Assembly: GCA_008363385.1 (NCBI GenBank)
Contig: RHKY01000023.1
Location: 62,001 to 126,000 of the forward strand
Direction of reading: 5' to 3'
DNA from: Acidobacteriota bacterium
GTDB lineage: Bacteria > Acidobacteriota > Thermoanaerobaculia > UBA5066
DNA: 64,000 nucleotides
Below the pieces are notes generated by a model. That model ran no database searches and was not told where the DNA came from. It saw only the letters and a program-made list of their open reading frames with translations. Shown piece after piece: positions 17,726 to 26,800 of this stretch. Position 1 is the stretch's first letter. The number at the start of each line of letters is the position of its first letter. The translations under genes and the position numbers were made by a program.

Positions 17726-17919
17726 GGGGTCCTCCTTCCCCGCGGAGCGCGCGGCTCCCGCGTTCGCCCTTGGGACGGGCATTCCGTGTGGTTCGATACC
17801 GGAAGGACCACGCGACCGCTCACGGTGCCTCCTTCCGAGGAGAGGGGGTCTTCGCCGACATCATAGCGCCGCCCTGGAAGGCCGGGGCGGCGGGCGGGAT
17901 GCGGCGGCGACGCCCGAGT

Positions 17920-18765
17920 TTACGCGCCCGCGGCCGTCTCGCGGCGGAGCGCGTCGAACCGGAGGAGGTCCGAGAGGAAGCGCGGCAAGGACGAGAGCGG
18001 CAGCTGCGTCGCCCGGTCGGACTTCGCCTTCGCCGGGTCGTCGTGCACCTCGAGGAAGTAGCCGTCCACGCCGACCGCGGCCGCCGCCCGGGCAAGCGCC
18101 GGGGCGTACTCGCGCGCCCCGCCGGTCTCCGTCCCGAGGCCGCCCGGGAGCTGGAGCGAGTGCGTCGCGTCGTAGACGACCGGCGCCCCGAGCGCCCGCA
18201 TCATCGGCAGGCTGCGGAAGTCGACGACCAGGTTGTGGTAGCCGAACGTCGTCCCGCGCTCGGTCAGGAGGACGTTCCGGTTCCCCACCGACCGGCACTT
18301 GGCGAGGATCTGCGCGGCGTCGTCGGGGGCCAGGAACTGCCCCTTCTTGACGTTGACGGCCTTGCCGGTCCCGGCGGCCGCCAGGAGCAGGTCGGTCTGC
18401 CGGCAGAGGAACGCCGGCACCTGGAGGACGTCGGCCACCTCGGCCGCCACCTCGCACTGCTCCGGCTCGTGGACGTCGGTCAGGATCGGGAGGTCGGTCT
18501 TCTCCTTGACGGCCGACAGGACGTCGAGCCCCTTCTCGAGCCCCGGTCCCCGGAACGAGTCGCCGGCCGAGCGGTTCGCCTTGTCGAAGGAGGCCTTGAA
18601 GACGAGCCGGTCCGCGACGCCGAGGTCGGAGAAGACCGCCTGGATCGCCTTCGCCATCTTCAGGGTGTGCGCGCGCGACTCGATGACGCACGGCCCCGCG
18701 AAGAAGACGGGCCGGCACCGGTCCCCGGCCGAGAGGTGCGGCGTGATGGAGCAGAAGACCTTCAT
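17920..18765 (-). CDS. kdsA: 3-deoxy-8-phosphooctulonate synthase
   Basis: This 281-residue enzyme condenses phosphoenolpyruvate with arabinose-5-phosphate to KDO-8-phosphate. Landmarks of the DAHP/KDO8P synthase family are visible: FAGPCVIESR near the N-terminus, KASFDKANRS, LTDVHEPEQ, PAFLCRQTDLL and the phosphate-binding region VVDFRSLPMM. The NVKKGQFLAP segment has Asn at the position where metal-dependent enzymes carry Cys, as in E. coli-type metal-independent KdsA. It stands alone, facing the kinase gene. Confidence 0.93.
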   Translation of the reverse strand: MKVFCSITPHLSAGDRCRPVFFAGPCVIESRAHTLKMAKAIQAVFSDLGVADRLVFKASFDKANRSAGDSFRGPGLEKGLDVLSAVKEKTDLPILTDVHEPEQCEVAAEVADVLQVPAFLCRQTDLLLAAAGTGKAVNVKKGQFLAPDDAAQILAKCRSVGNRNVLLTERGTTFGYHNLVVDFRSLPMMRALGAPVVYDATHSLQLPGGLGTETGGAREYAPALARAAAAVGVDGYFLEVHDDPAKAKSDRATQLPLSSLPRFLSDLLRFDALRRETAAGA

Positions 18766-18833
18766 CGAGACGCGATCCTAGCAAGGCGGGCCGGCGCGAG
18801 GATGTCTACAATCGGGGCGCCCGTCCGGGCCGC

Positions 18834-21578
18834 ATGGACACGGAACAGAGGCTGCCCGCCGACACCGCCACCGACGACTCGGGGCCGCATCCGTCCCCGA
18901 TACGGATCCTCGCGCCGGGCAGCGAGATCGGGGCCCGGTACGAGATCCGAGGCGTCCTCGGGGCGGGGGGCTCGGCGGTCGTCTACTCCGCCTTCGACCG
19001 AGAGCTGAAGCGGCGGGTGGCGCTGAAGGTCCTCCGGGCCGACCGGATGACCCCCGCGACGATGATCCGGTTCCGGCGAGAGGTGGCCATCGCGCGCGAC
19101 GCCGCGAGCCCCTGGCTCCTCCGGACGTTCGACATCGGGCAGTCGGGCGACGCGGTCTACCTCACGATGGAGGAGGTCGACGGCGAGTCGCTGAAGAAGC
19201 GGATGGAGCGGGGACGGCTGCCGCTCGACGAGGCGCTCCGCGTCGCCATCGACGTCCTCCGCGGCCTCGAGGCGCTCCACGCGCTCGGGATCGTCCACCG
19301 CGACGTCAAACCGGCCAACGTCCTCGTCTCGGCGGACGGCCGGGTGAAGCTCGGGGACTTCGGCCTGGCCCGCCACCAGGAGGGGACGGAGACCCGGGCG
19401 ACCGAGGCCGAGGCGATGGTCGGTACGGCCGAGTACCTCTCGCCGGAGCAGGCGCTCGGCGCCGAGCTGGACGCCCGGAGCGACCTCTACAGCTTCGGCG
19501 TCCTCCTCTACGAGCTGGTCGCCGGGTGCGTCCCGTTCCGTCGCGCCTCTTCGTTCGGGACGGCGCTCGCTCATATGAGGGAGCGCCCGAGGCCGCTCGG
19601 CGAGGCCGCGCCGGGGACGCCGGCGTGGCTGTGCGGGATCGTGGAACGGCTCCTCGACAAGGACCCCCTGTACCGCTACCAGGACGCCGCGAGCCTCCGG
19701 GCGGACCTCGAGCGGCAGCGGGCGAGCCGCGTCCGGCCCTGGCAGAGGAGGGGAGCGAGGAGATGGGCCCTCGCCGTCGCGGCCACGATCGCCGTCCTGG
19801 CGCTCGGCTGGGCCGCGTGGAACCGGGCGCGCCCGCGCTTCGACCGGCTCGTCGGGGACGGCTTCTTCTCCGTCCGCGCCGTCGACGCGGAGCGGAGGAC
19901 GCTCTGGAGGAGGAACGACCTCTCGGAGGCCGTGACCTCCTCGGTCGCGCGCCTCCCCGGCGGCCGGAAGGCGATCGCGGCGATCCTCGGGCGCCGGGAG
20001 GACTTCGACGCCGAGAAGCTCCACCGCGTCAGCCTCCTCGAGCCCGAGACGGGGCGGGTCCTCGACGTCCTGAAGCTCGCGAACGGGAGCGGGAGCTTCC
20101 CGGACTTCGCCGCCACCTTCCTCCCCGCCAAGGTCCACGCCGCCGACATCGACGGCGACGGCGTCGACGAGGTCTTCGTGGCCTTCGTCCACACGCCGTA
20201 CTGGCCGAGCTACACGGTCTCGCTCGACACTCGGACCGGGCTCTCGCGGGTCGTCCTGGCGGCGAGCGGCCACCACTACCCGTTGACCGCCGTCGACGTG
20301 GACGGGGACGGCCGGAAGGAGCTGATCCTCGTCGGGCCGAACAACCGCCTCGGCTACCAGGTCGGGATCGCGGCCGTCCGCCTCCCGGCGGCCCCCGATC
20401 CCTCGAGGCTCCTGGCGGCCACCCGGACCCCGGACTCGCAGTTCGCCAGTCACGGCGGGAACGACCTGGTCTGGTACGCGCTGGGCCCGCTCCACCGTGG
20501 GGACGGTCCCTACGTCGGCTCCGGCGACCCGGTAAGGGGAATCCTGGAGTTCGGCTTCGGGAGCGGGAGCAAGGCCCGGGTCCGTCTCGACCTGGACGGA
20601 TTCGCGGAGGGATCCGTCTCGAGGCTCTCCGGGCCGGCCCGAAGGCGTGCCCGCGACGGTGCCTACGAGGCGGTCCGGGAGAGCTTCCGCCTCGAGGCGC
20701 TCGGCTCGGCCGGCTTCGCCCTCGCCGCCTCGGAGCGCGCCGTCCAGAGGGCCGAGGAGGCCGGCGAGCCCGCGCTCGCCACGTGGGCGCGCCGGCGCGG
20801 CGTCGTGCTGAGGATCCGCGACGGGCGCGCCGCCGAGGCCGAGCGGACGATGGAGCCGCTCCTGACGGACCCGGAGGTCGGCCCCGAGGTGGCCTTCGAG
20901 GCGGCGACCGCGTTCCACCTCGGCGGCGACCTGGTCCGGGCCGTCTCGTGGTATCGCCGCGCCATCGGGTTCGCCCGGGATTCGGAGCTGGGCCGGGCGA
21001 GGTGGGAATGCGTGAACGGCGGCTTGCTCGCGCTCGTCGAGATGCGCGCGTGGGACGCCGCGACGCGGTGGATCGACCGCGTCAGGGACGCGTACCCCGC
21101 GGACCTCGTGGGGCAACTCGAGTTCCTCCGGGCGTACGTGTCGTGGCGGCGGGGCGAGCGGGTCGAGCGGGTGCGGGAGGGGCGCCCGATGGACCCCGAC
21201 CTCTACCGATACTGGGCCCTGGAGCTGAGCCTCGCGGCCGGCGGGACGCCCGCCGCGCTGGAGCCGCTCCTCGACGCCGAGGATCGGGCGGCCTCCGAGA
21301 CGCGGGTCCTCCTGAGGTCGCTCCGGGCCGAGCTCCGGCTGCGAGAGGGGAAGCTCGACGAGGCCCTGGATCTCGCCCGCGGGTCGTTCGAGGGAGCGCT
21401 CCGGGAGCGCGCGACCGACCTCGGCGTCCGGGCCCTGTTCGACCTCGTGGCCGATCGGTACGAGCGGATCGCCGCGAGGGCCGGGCGCCCGGACGAGACC
21501 GCCCGGGCGCGCAGCGAGAAGGAGAAGGCCCGCTGGCGCCCTCCCGCCGGCGGCGTCCCGGCGTCTCTGCTACCTTAG
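18834..21578 (+). CDS. Membrane Ser/Thr protein kinase with FG-GAP and TPR-like regions
   Basis: This 914-residue protein has a eukaryotic-type kinase domain (about residues 36-295): Gly loop LGAGGSAVVY, catalytic Lys in VALK, HRDVKPANV, GDFGLAR and an activation loop ending near GTAEYLSPEQ. A membrane helix follows (about 305-325). The outer part has two FG-GAP/VCBS calcium-type motifs (DIDGDGVDEV and DVDGDGRKEL, about 440 and 485), then helical TPR-like repeats to the end. The kinase should face the cytoplasm and the sensor part the periplasm. TACAAT at 18807-18812 could be a -10. It lies 39 bases before the FHA regulator, its likely partner. Confidence 0.9.
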   Translation: MDTEQRLPADTATDDSGPHPSPIRILAPGSEIGARYEIRGVLGAGGSAVVYSAFDRELKRRVALKVLRADRMTPATMIRFRREVAIARDAASPWLLRTFDIGQSGDAVYLTMEEVDGESLKKRMERGRLPLDEALRVAIDVLRGLEALHALGIVHRDVKPANVLVSADGRVKLGDFGLARHQEGTETRATEAEAMVGTAEYLSPEQALGAELDARSDLYSFGVLLYELVAGCVPFRRASSFGTALAHMRERPRPLGEAAPGTPAWLCGIVERLLDKDPLYRYQDAASLRADLERQRASRVRPWQRRGARRWALAVAATIAVLALGWAAWNRARPRFDRLVGDGFFSVRAVDAERRTLWRRNDLSEAVTSSVARLPGGRKAIAAILGRREDFDAEKLHRVSLLEPETGRVLDVLKLANGSGSFPDFAATFLPAKVHAADIDGDGVDEVFVAFVHTPYWPSYTVSLDTRTGLSRVVLAASGHHYPLTAVDVDGDGRKELILVGPNNRLGYQVGIAAVRLPAAPDPSRLLAATRTPDSQFASHGGNDLVWYALGPLHRGDGPYVGSGDPVRGILEFGFGSGSKARVRLDLDGFAEGSVSRLSGPARRRARDGAYEAVRESFRLEALGSAGFALAASERAVQRAEEAGEPALATWARRRGVVLRIRDGRAAEAERTMEPLLTDPEVGPEVAFEAATAFHLGGDLVRAVSWYRRAIGFARDSELGRARWECVNGGLLALVEMRAWDAATRWIDRVRDAYPADLVGQLEFLRAYVSWRRGERVERVREGRPMDPDLYRYWALELSLAAGGTPAALEPLLDAEDRAASETRVLLRSLRAELRLREGKLDEALDLARGSFEGALRERATDLGVRALFDLVADRYERIAARAGRPDETARARSEKEKARWRPPAGGVPASLLP

Positions 21579-21617
21579 TCGTCCCGTCAGGCCGCGAGGG
21601 CGGCGGAGGTGCGGCGG

Positions 21618-23504
21618 GTGCTCTGTCTCGTGGGGCGTTACAAGGACAGGATCCTCCGCTTCGCCGTCCCCGGCGGCGAGGCGACGCTCGGCTCGTCCCC
21701 AGAGAGCCAGATCTACCTCCCCTTCCCAGGCGTCTCGCGGACGCACGCCCGTGTCTCCGGCCTGGACGGCCGGGTCCGCCTGACCGACCTCTCGTCGAAG
21801 AACGGGATCTGGATCGGCTCGGAGCGGGTGGGGGAGTGCGACCTCGGCCCCGGGGAGGCCGCGCGCCTCGGACAGGCCCTCCTCAGCGTCGAGGAGGCGT
21901 CGACGTCCGACCTCGAGCTGGGCCTCTCGGCCGGAGGGTCGTACGGTGGCGAGGATCCCGGCGGCGACACCGATTCGCACCGCGACTGGGGGAGCCCGCG
22001 CTCGCCCGGGATGGCCCTCCGCTTCGTCCGGAGGCACGAGAAGGCGCGCGGGACGGTCCTCGCGGACAGAGCCGGGTTCCTCGAGGAGGCCGTTTCGATC
22101 CTCGGGGCGGAGGCGATCGTCGTCCTGGAGGTGCAGGGGAGCGGAGACGAGGCCGTCTCCGCCTTCGGCGGCACGCTTCCCCCGTCGGAGGTGCTCGACG
22201 GGATCGGTCGCCTCGGCCGCGCCCCTCAGGCGGCCGTGCCCGGGCGGCTCCACCACCCGGGCGGCGTCCCCAGCCTCCTCGCGCGCGGGGAGCGCGGCCT
22301 CGTCGCGGCGGCCTTCGCGGCGGGGACGCCCGCCGTCGAGCCGTGGCAGGCGGACTTCTTCGAGTACGTGGCCGACCGCCTGCTCGCCGGGGACCGTGAA
22401 GCGCCCGAGCGCCGGGCCCGGGGTCGCCAGGGCGAGGTCCCGGGCGAGACGACCGAGTCCCTCGTGCTCCCGCCCGGAATGGTCGTGGGCTCCTCGGCCT
22501 CCGTCCAGGAGCTCCTCTCCCAGATGAGAGCGACCCTCGGCAGCCGGATGGACGTCCTCCTCCTCGGCGAGACGGGGACCGGCAAGGAGCTCTTCGCCCG
22601 GCTCGTCCACGACTCGGGCCCGACGGCGCGAGGGCCGTTCGTCGCGATCAACTGCGCCGCGATCCCGAGCGAGCTCCTCGAGGCGGAGCTGTTCGGCGTC
22701 CAGGCCCGCGTGGCCACGGGCGTCGACGCCCGGCAGGGCCTCTTCCAGCAGGCGAACGGCGGCACGATCTTCCTCGACGAGATCGGCGAGCTGGCCGAGT
22801 CGCTCCAGGCCAAGCTCCTCCGCGTCCTCCAGGAGCGCGAGGTTCTCCCGCTCGGAGCGTCCGCGCCGCGGAAGGTGGACGTACGGGTCGTCTCAACCTC
22901 CAACCGCGACCTCGAGGACGCCGTCCGCCGGGGACGCTTCCGGGCCGACCTCTACTACCGCCTGCGGGGCCTGCAGTTCCACCTCCCGCCGCTGCGGGAG
23001 CGGCGCGAGGACCTCCCGGCCCTCGTCCTGGCCTTCCTCGAGAGGTCGGCCGCCCTCCACGGCAAGCGGATCCGCGGCGTCAGCCGCAAGGCGATGGAGA
23101 TCCTCCGGGCGCACGACTGGCCCGGGAACGTCCGCGAGCTCCAGAACGAGGTCGAGCGCGCGGTCCTCCTCTGCCCCGACGGAGGGACCCTGCAGACCGA
23201 GCACTTCCGGCCGGTGGTCTGGGCGGTGGAGAGGTCGCAGCAAGCGGGTGAGCCGATCCCGGGCGGAGGACCCGCCCCGGCAGCCACGCCGAGGACGGAC
23301 CCCGGGCCGACGAAACGCGCGGGGCTCGAGGACGAGAGAGAGGGCGACCTCCTCCTCCAGGACCGCGTCGACGCCGTCGAGCGCGACGCGATCACCGAGG
23401 CCCTCCGGCGCTCGCACGGGAACAAGACCCTCGCGGCGCGCCTCCTGGGCATCACCCGCGCCGGGCTCCGGCTGAAGCTCGCGAGGCTGGGACTCCGGGA
23501 ATGA
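21618..23504 (+). CDS. FHA-domain AAA+ enhancer-binding-type regulator with Fis HTH
   Basis: This 628-residue regulator has an N-terminal FHA domain (about residues 1-95; GS...SR.HA and SSKNGIWI motifs) that binds phosphothreonine. Next come a GAF-like stretch (about 130-265), an AAA+ domain (Walker A GETGTGKE about 315, Walker B GGTIFLDEIGE, Arg-finger region RADLYYRL) and a C-terminal Fis-type helix-turn-helix (NKTLAARLLGITRAGLRLK). The sigma-54 contact loop reads RVATGV (bases 22707-22724) instead of GAFTGA. GTG 21618 is preferred because GGAGG lies 8 bases upstream; GTG 21609 is also possible. The adjacent kinase probably supplies the phosphorylated signal. Confidence 0.88.
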   Translation: MLCLVGRYKDRILRFAVPGGEATLGSSPESQIYLPFPGVSRTHARVSGLDGRVRLTDLSSKNGIWIGSERVGECDLGPGEAARLGQALLSVEEASTSDLELGLSAGGSYGGEDPGGDTDSHRDWGSPRSPGMALRFVRRHEKARGTVLADRAGFLEEAVSILGAEAIVVLEVQGSGDEAVSAFGGTLPPSEVLDGIGRLGRAPQAAVPGRLHHPGGVPSLLARGERGLVAAAFAAGTPAVEPWQADFFEYVADRLLAGDREAPERRARGRQGEVPGETTESLVLPPGMVVGSSASVQELLSQMRATLGSRMDVLLLGETGTGKELFARLVHDSGPTARGPFVAINCAAIPSELLEAELFGVQARVATGVDARQGLFQQANGGTIFLDEIGELAESLQAKLLRVLQEREVLPLGASAPRKVDVRVVSTSNRDLEDAVRRGRFRADLYYRLRGLQFHLPPLRERREDLPALVLAFLERSAALHGKRIRGVSRKAMEILRAHDWPGNVRELQNEVERAVLLCPDGGTLQTEHFRPVVWAVERSQQAGEPIPGGGPAPAATPRTDPGPTKRAGLEDEREGDLLLQDRVDAVERDAITEALRRSHGNKTLAARLLGITRAGLRLKLARLGLRE

Positions 23505-23608
23505 GGGAGTGGGCGGAGAGACTCGGGGAGCCACAGGAGGCGGGCCGTCGGGACACGGGTCCGAGGGAAGCACGCCGCCCGACGCGACGCTCATTCGATT
23601 GCCGCATC

Positions 23609-23625
23609 CGGAAAGTGACTTTCCG
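23609..23625. promoter_or_regulatory. Perfect palindrome, candidate upstream activator site
   Basis: CGGAAAGT-G-ACTTTCCG is an exact 17-bp dyad in the AT-rich part of the gap. Its centre lies about 84 bases upstream of the start site predicted from the -24/-12 element, a normal distance for an enhancer-binding protein. The Fis-type HTH protein encoded just upstream is the obvious candidate to bind it. Confidence 0.5.
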
Positions 23626-23675
23626 AAACGCGAAGCTGCTAGCCATGCACGGCGTTTCTGCTGGTTGCCAGCGCC

Positions 23676-23689
23676 GGCACCGCGGTTGC
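23676..23689 (+). promoter_or_regulatory. Candidate sigma-54 promoter (-24/-12) for the subtilase
   Basis: GGCAC-N5-TTGC gives the GG-N10-GC spacing and 9 bases of the sigma-54 consensus. It lies about 145 bases before the subtilase start and downstream of a palindrome. In GC-rich DNA the GG/GC skeleton alone is cheap, so the call rests on the extra CAC and TT bases and on position. Confidence 0.4.
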
Positions 23690-23834
23690 GTCGCTGCCCC
23701 GGGGTCCGGGGAGTGAGAGGGCTGGAAGCGTTCGTGTCGCCGCTGCAACAGAAGGGTGCTCGCCCCTGGCGGGGGTTCGGCCACGTGTGTTCCCAGGGCT
23801 CGCTGGCGTTCGCGCCACGGACAGGAGGTAGGGA

Positions 23835-26800
23835 GTGATACGGAAACGGGCCGCTCGGAAACCGCTCGCCTTCATGGCGCTGGTCGCTGCCGTCCACCTC
23901 TCCGCGGCACCTGCCTTCGGGACGCCGCCGGGGCCGCAGCCGGCCCCAAACGAATCTGCCGGCAGGCTCACGCTCCGGGCCGCGGTTCACGAACCTACGG
24001 CGATCGTCCTGCTGAACCAGATCTTCACGACGACGGCGCTCGTCGAGCGGACGGGGACGAGACGGGTGTTCCGGGCGCCCGCCGTCGAGCCAGGCCTCCT
24101 CGCCGGCCCCGGGCGGGTTCCGTTCCAGAGCTCCGAGAAGGAGCTGTTCATCGTTCAGGCCGGTTCCCCGGCGGGCCAGACGCAGCTGCGCAAGAGCCTC
24201 CTGGACCGGGGAGTGAAGATCGTCGGGTACGTCCCCAACCTGGCCTACCTGGTCTGGCTCGACGCCCGGCAGCACGACGATCTCGCCGGCGATCCGGACA
24301 CGCAGTGGATCGGCTTCTTCCGGCCGGAGTGGAGGGTCTCTCCTGCCCTTCTCGAGTCCTCTCGGGCTGGAGCGACCGCTCCGCTCCGGCTGTCGATCTC
24401 CATCGTGCCGGGAGACGCCGCCGGCCTCGAGAAGGCGAAGGCGGTCCTCTCGGAGTTGCGGGCGGCCTTGGAGGCGGTGAATCCGCCCGGTCGGAGGCTC
24501 ACGTTCTCTGCCGCGCCGACGGAGGCCCTCCTCCGGGAGCTCTCCGCAGTGCCGGGCTGCCTCTGGTTGGAGGAGAGCAAGCCCCGCTCACTGTTCAATG
24601 ACAAGGCCCGAACCTCGACGAGTCTCGCGAATGGTCGTGGCCCTGGGATAGCCGGGCCGATCCTCGACGTCGAAGATGTTTGGGCGAAGGGCATCCGCGG
24701 GCAAGGGCAGCGCGTCTCCGTCGTCGACACCGGTCTCGACACGGGTAGCACGGGCGACATTCACGAGGACTTCGGTAAGGTAGGGAGCTCCACGAATCCG
24801 ATGCGGATCGTGGGGTACCACTGCCACCTGTCGTGGTGTTTCGACTGGTCTGATCCGAACGGCCACGGTACACATGTCGCCGGCTCTGTCGCTGGGAACG
24901 GCTTTCTGTCGGGAGGAAACCCCTCGACTCACCAGTACGCCGGGGCCAGCCATGCCGGGACAGCGCCCGAATCCGAACTCGTTATCCAGAGGGTCTTCGG
25001 AGCGGATGGCGAAGACTCGGGCGCGGTCCTTGCGACGGTGCTCGATACGTCTTACAGCGATGGGGCTCGGATCGGAAACAACTCCTGGGGGAACGCTGTC
25101 AACGGCGCGTACGATTCCTCGGCCGTCGAGGTCGACTCCTGGCTCTGGAGTCATCCGGACTACCTCGCCGTGTTCGCTGCAGGGAACGAAGGCAAGGACG
25201 CCAGTCCCGCGGACGGCGTCGTGGACACGGCGTCGCTCGGCTCGCCGGCCTCGGCGAAGAACGTCGTCTCGGTCGGAAGCGCGGAGAATGGGCGGCCCGG
25301 GCAGCCGCTGCAGACAGAGACGTTCAAGGACTGCAGCGTCTGGCAGTACTGGGAGTGGGGGCTCTTCTCGAAGGAACCGCTGCAATCGGACGAGACATCA
25401 GATGAGCCCTACGGTGTTGCAGCGACATCGAGTCGAGGACCGGCGCAGGGGGACCGGGTGAAACCGGACGTGGTCGCACCCGGCAACGTCATTCTCTCGA
25501 CGCGCTCGACGCAAGTCACCGGTATTCCCGGCTACGGAACCTGCTCTCTCGGAACTGAGGAGTTCGATTACAACTTCGAAGTTGGCACCAGCATGGCTGC
25601 GCCGCTCGTTTCCGGTGCGGCAGCGCTCGTCCGCCAGTACTACGTCGAGGGGTGGCACGCCAACGGAAGCGAGACGACGAACTCGGCACCCGTTGGTTCT
25701 CAGGGATTCGCACCCTCGGCAGCTCTCATCAAGGCGACGTTGATCAACGGCGCCTGGGACATGGCACCCGGGCAGTACGGCACGGGAGCGACGCGCGAGA
25801 TCCCCCCGGCCTGGGACGCGGGACACGACCTCCCGAACAACGCGGAGGGCTACGGTCGGGTCGACGTCGAGAACTCGTTGTTCCCGCACCTCGGGTGGGG
25901 CTCGTCGGCCTCGCGGAAGATGATGGTCTTCGACGTCTCGAACGGGATGGTCACGTCCGAGAGCCGTTCTCAGGAGTTCTACGTCGTGGGATCGGCGAAC
26001 GCGCTCATCGCCACTCTGGTCTGGACGGACCCCTCTGGGCTATCGCCGGCGGGCACTGTGCTGGTCAACGACCTGGACCTGACCCTGATCGCGCCCGACG
26101 GGACGGTCTACTTCCCGAATCGGCTCAACTACTCGGGCGGCGCTCCCGACAGGGTCAACAACGTGGAGCAGGTGAAGGTCACCTCACCGATGACCGGGAA
26201 ATGGACGTGCCGGGTGAACGGCTGGAACGTCAACGGCAACGGTGAAACGGGATCGGACCGGCAGCCCTACGCCCTGGTCATCTCGGGCGTCCTGCAGACC
26301 TCCCTGACGTCCCTGACGGTGACGAAGAGCGGGGCCGGCACGGGCCGTGTCACGAGCGAGCCCGCCGGGATCGACTGCGGGACGACGTGCGTCGCGACGT
26401 TCCCGGCGACGACGGTGACGCTGACGGCGACCGCGGACACGGGTTCGACGTTCGCGGGATGGTCGGGTGAGGGGTGCTCCGGGACGGGGTCGTGCGCGGT
26501 CGCGATGGATCGGGCCAGGTCCGTGACGGCGACGTTCGACCTCTCCGGCGGGGGAGGCGGCGGGGGCGGGATCACGGCGTGGGCCTCCCCCAATCCGGTC
26601 GCGGAGGACCTGGGATCGACGATCACCGCGGTGGTCCGAGGCGCGAGCGGGGCTCCGATCCCGGACGCGACGGTGACCTTCTCGACGACGTTCCCCGGCT
26701 TCTTCAGCGGCGGGGGGATCTCCTACGGCTCTGCCACCGCCGTCACGGACGAGACGGGGACGGCGACTCAGCGGTTCACCGGGCAGGCCGGCGGGACGGC

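Larger units (their letters stand above)
23505..23834. other. Intergenic control region upstream of the subtilase
   Basis: This 330-base gap is clearly AT-richer in its middle (about 23590-23660) than the flanking genes. It holds a perfect 17-bp palindrome (23609-23625), a -24/-12-like element (23676-23689) and a strong ribosome site AGGAGG (23823-23828) before GTG 23835. No gene was seen in it. Confidence 0.6.
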
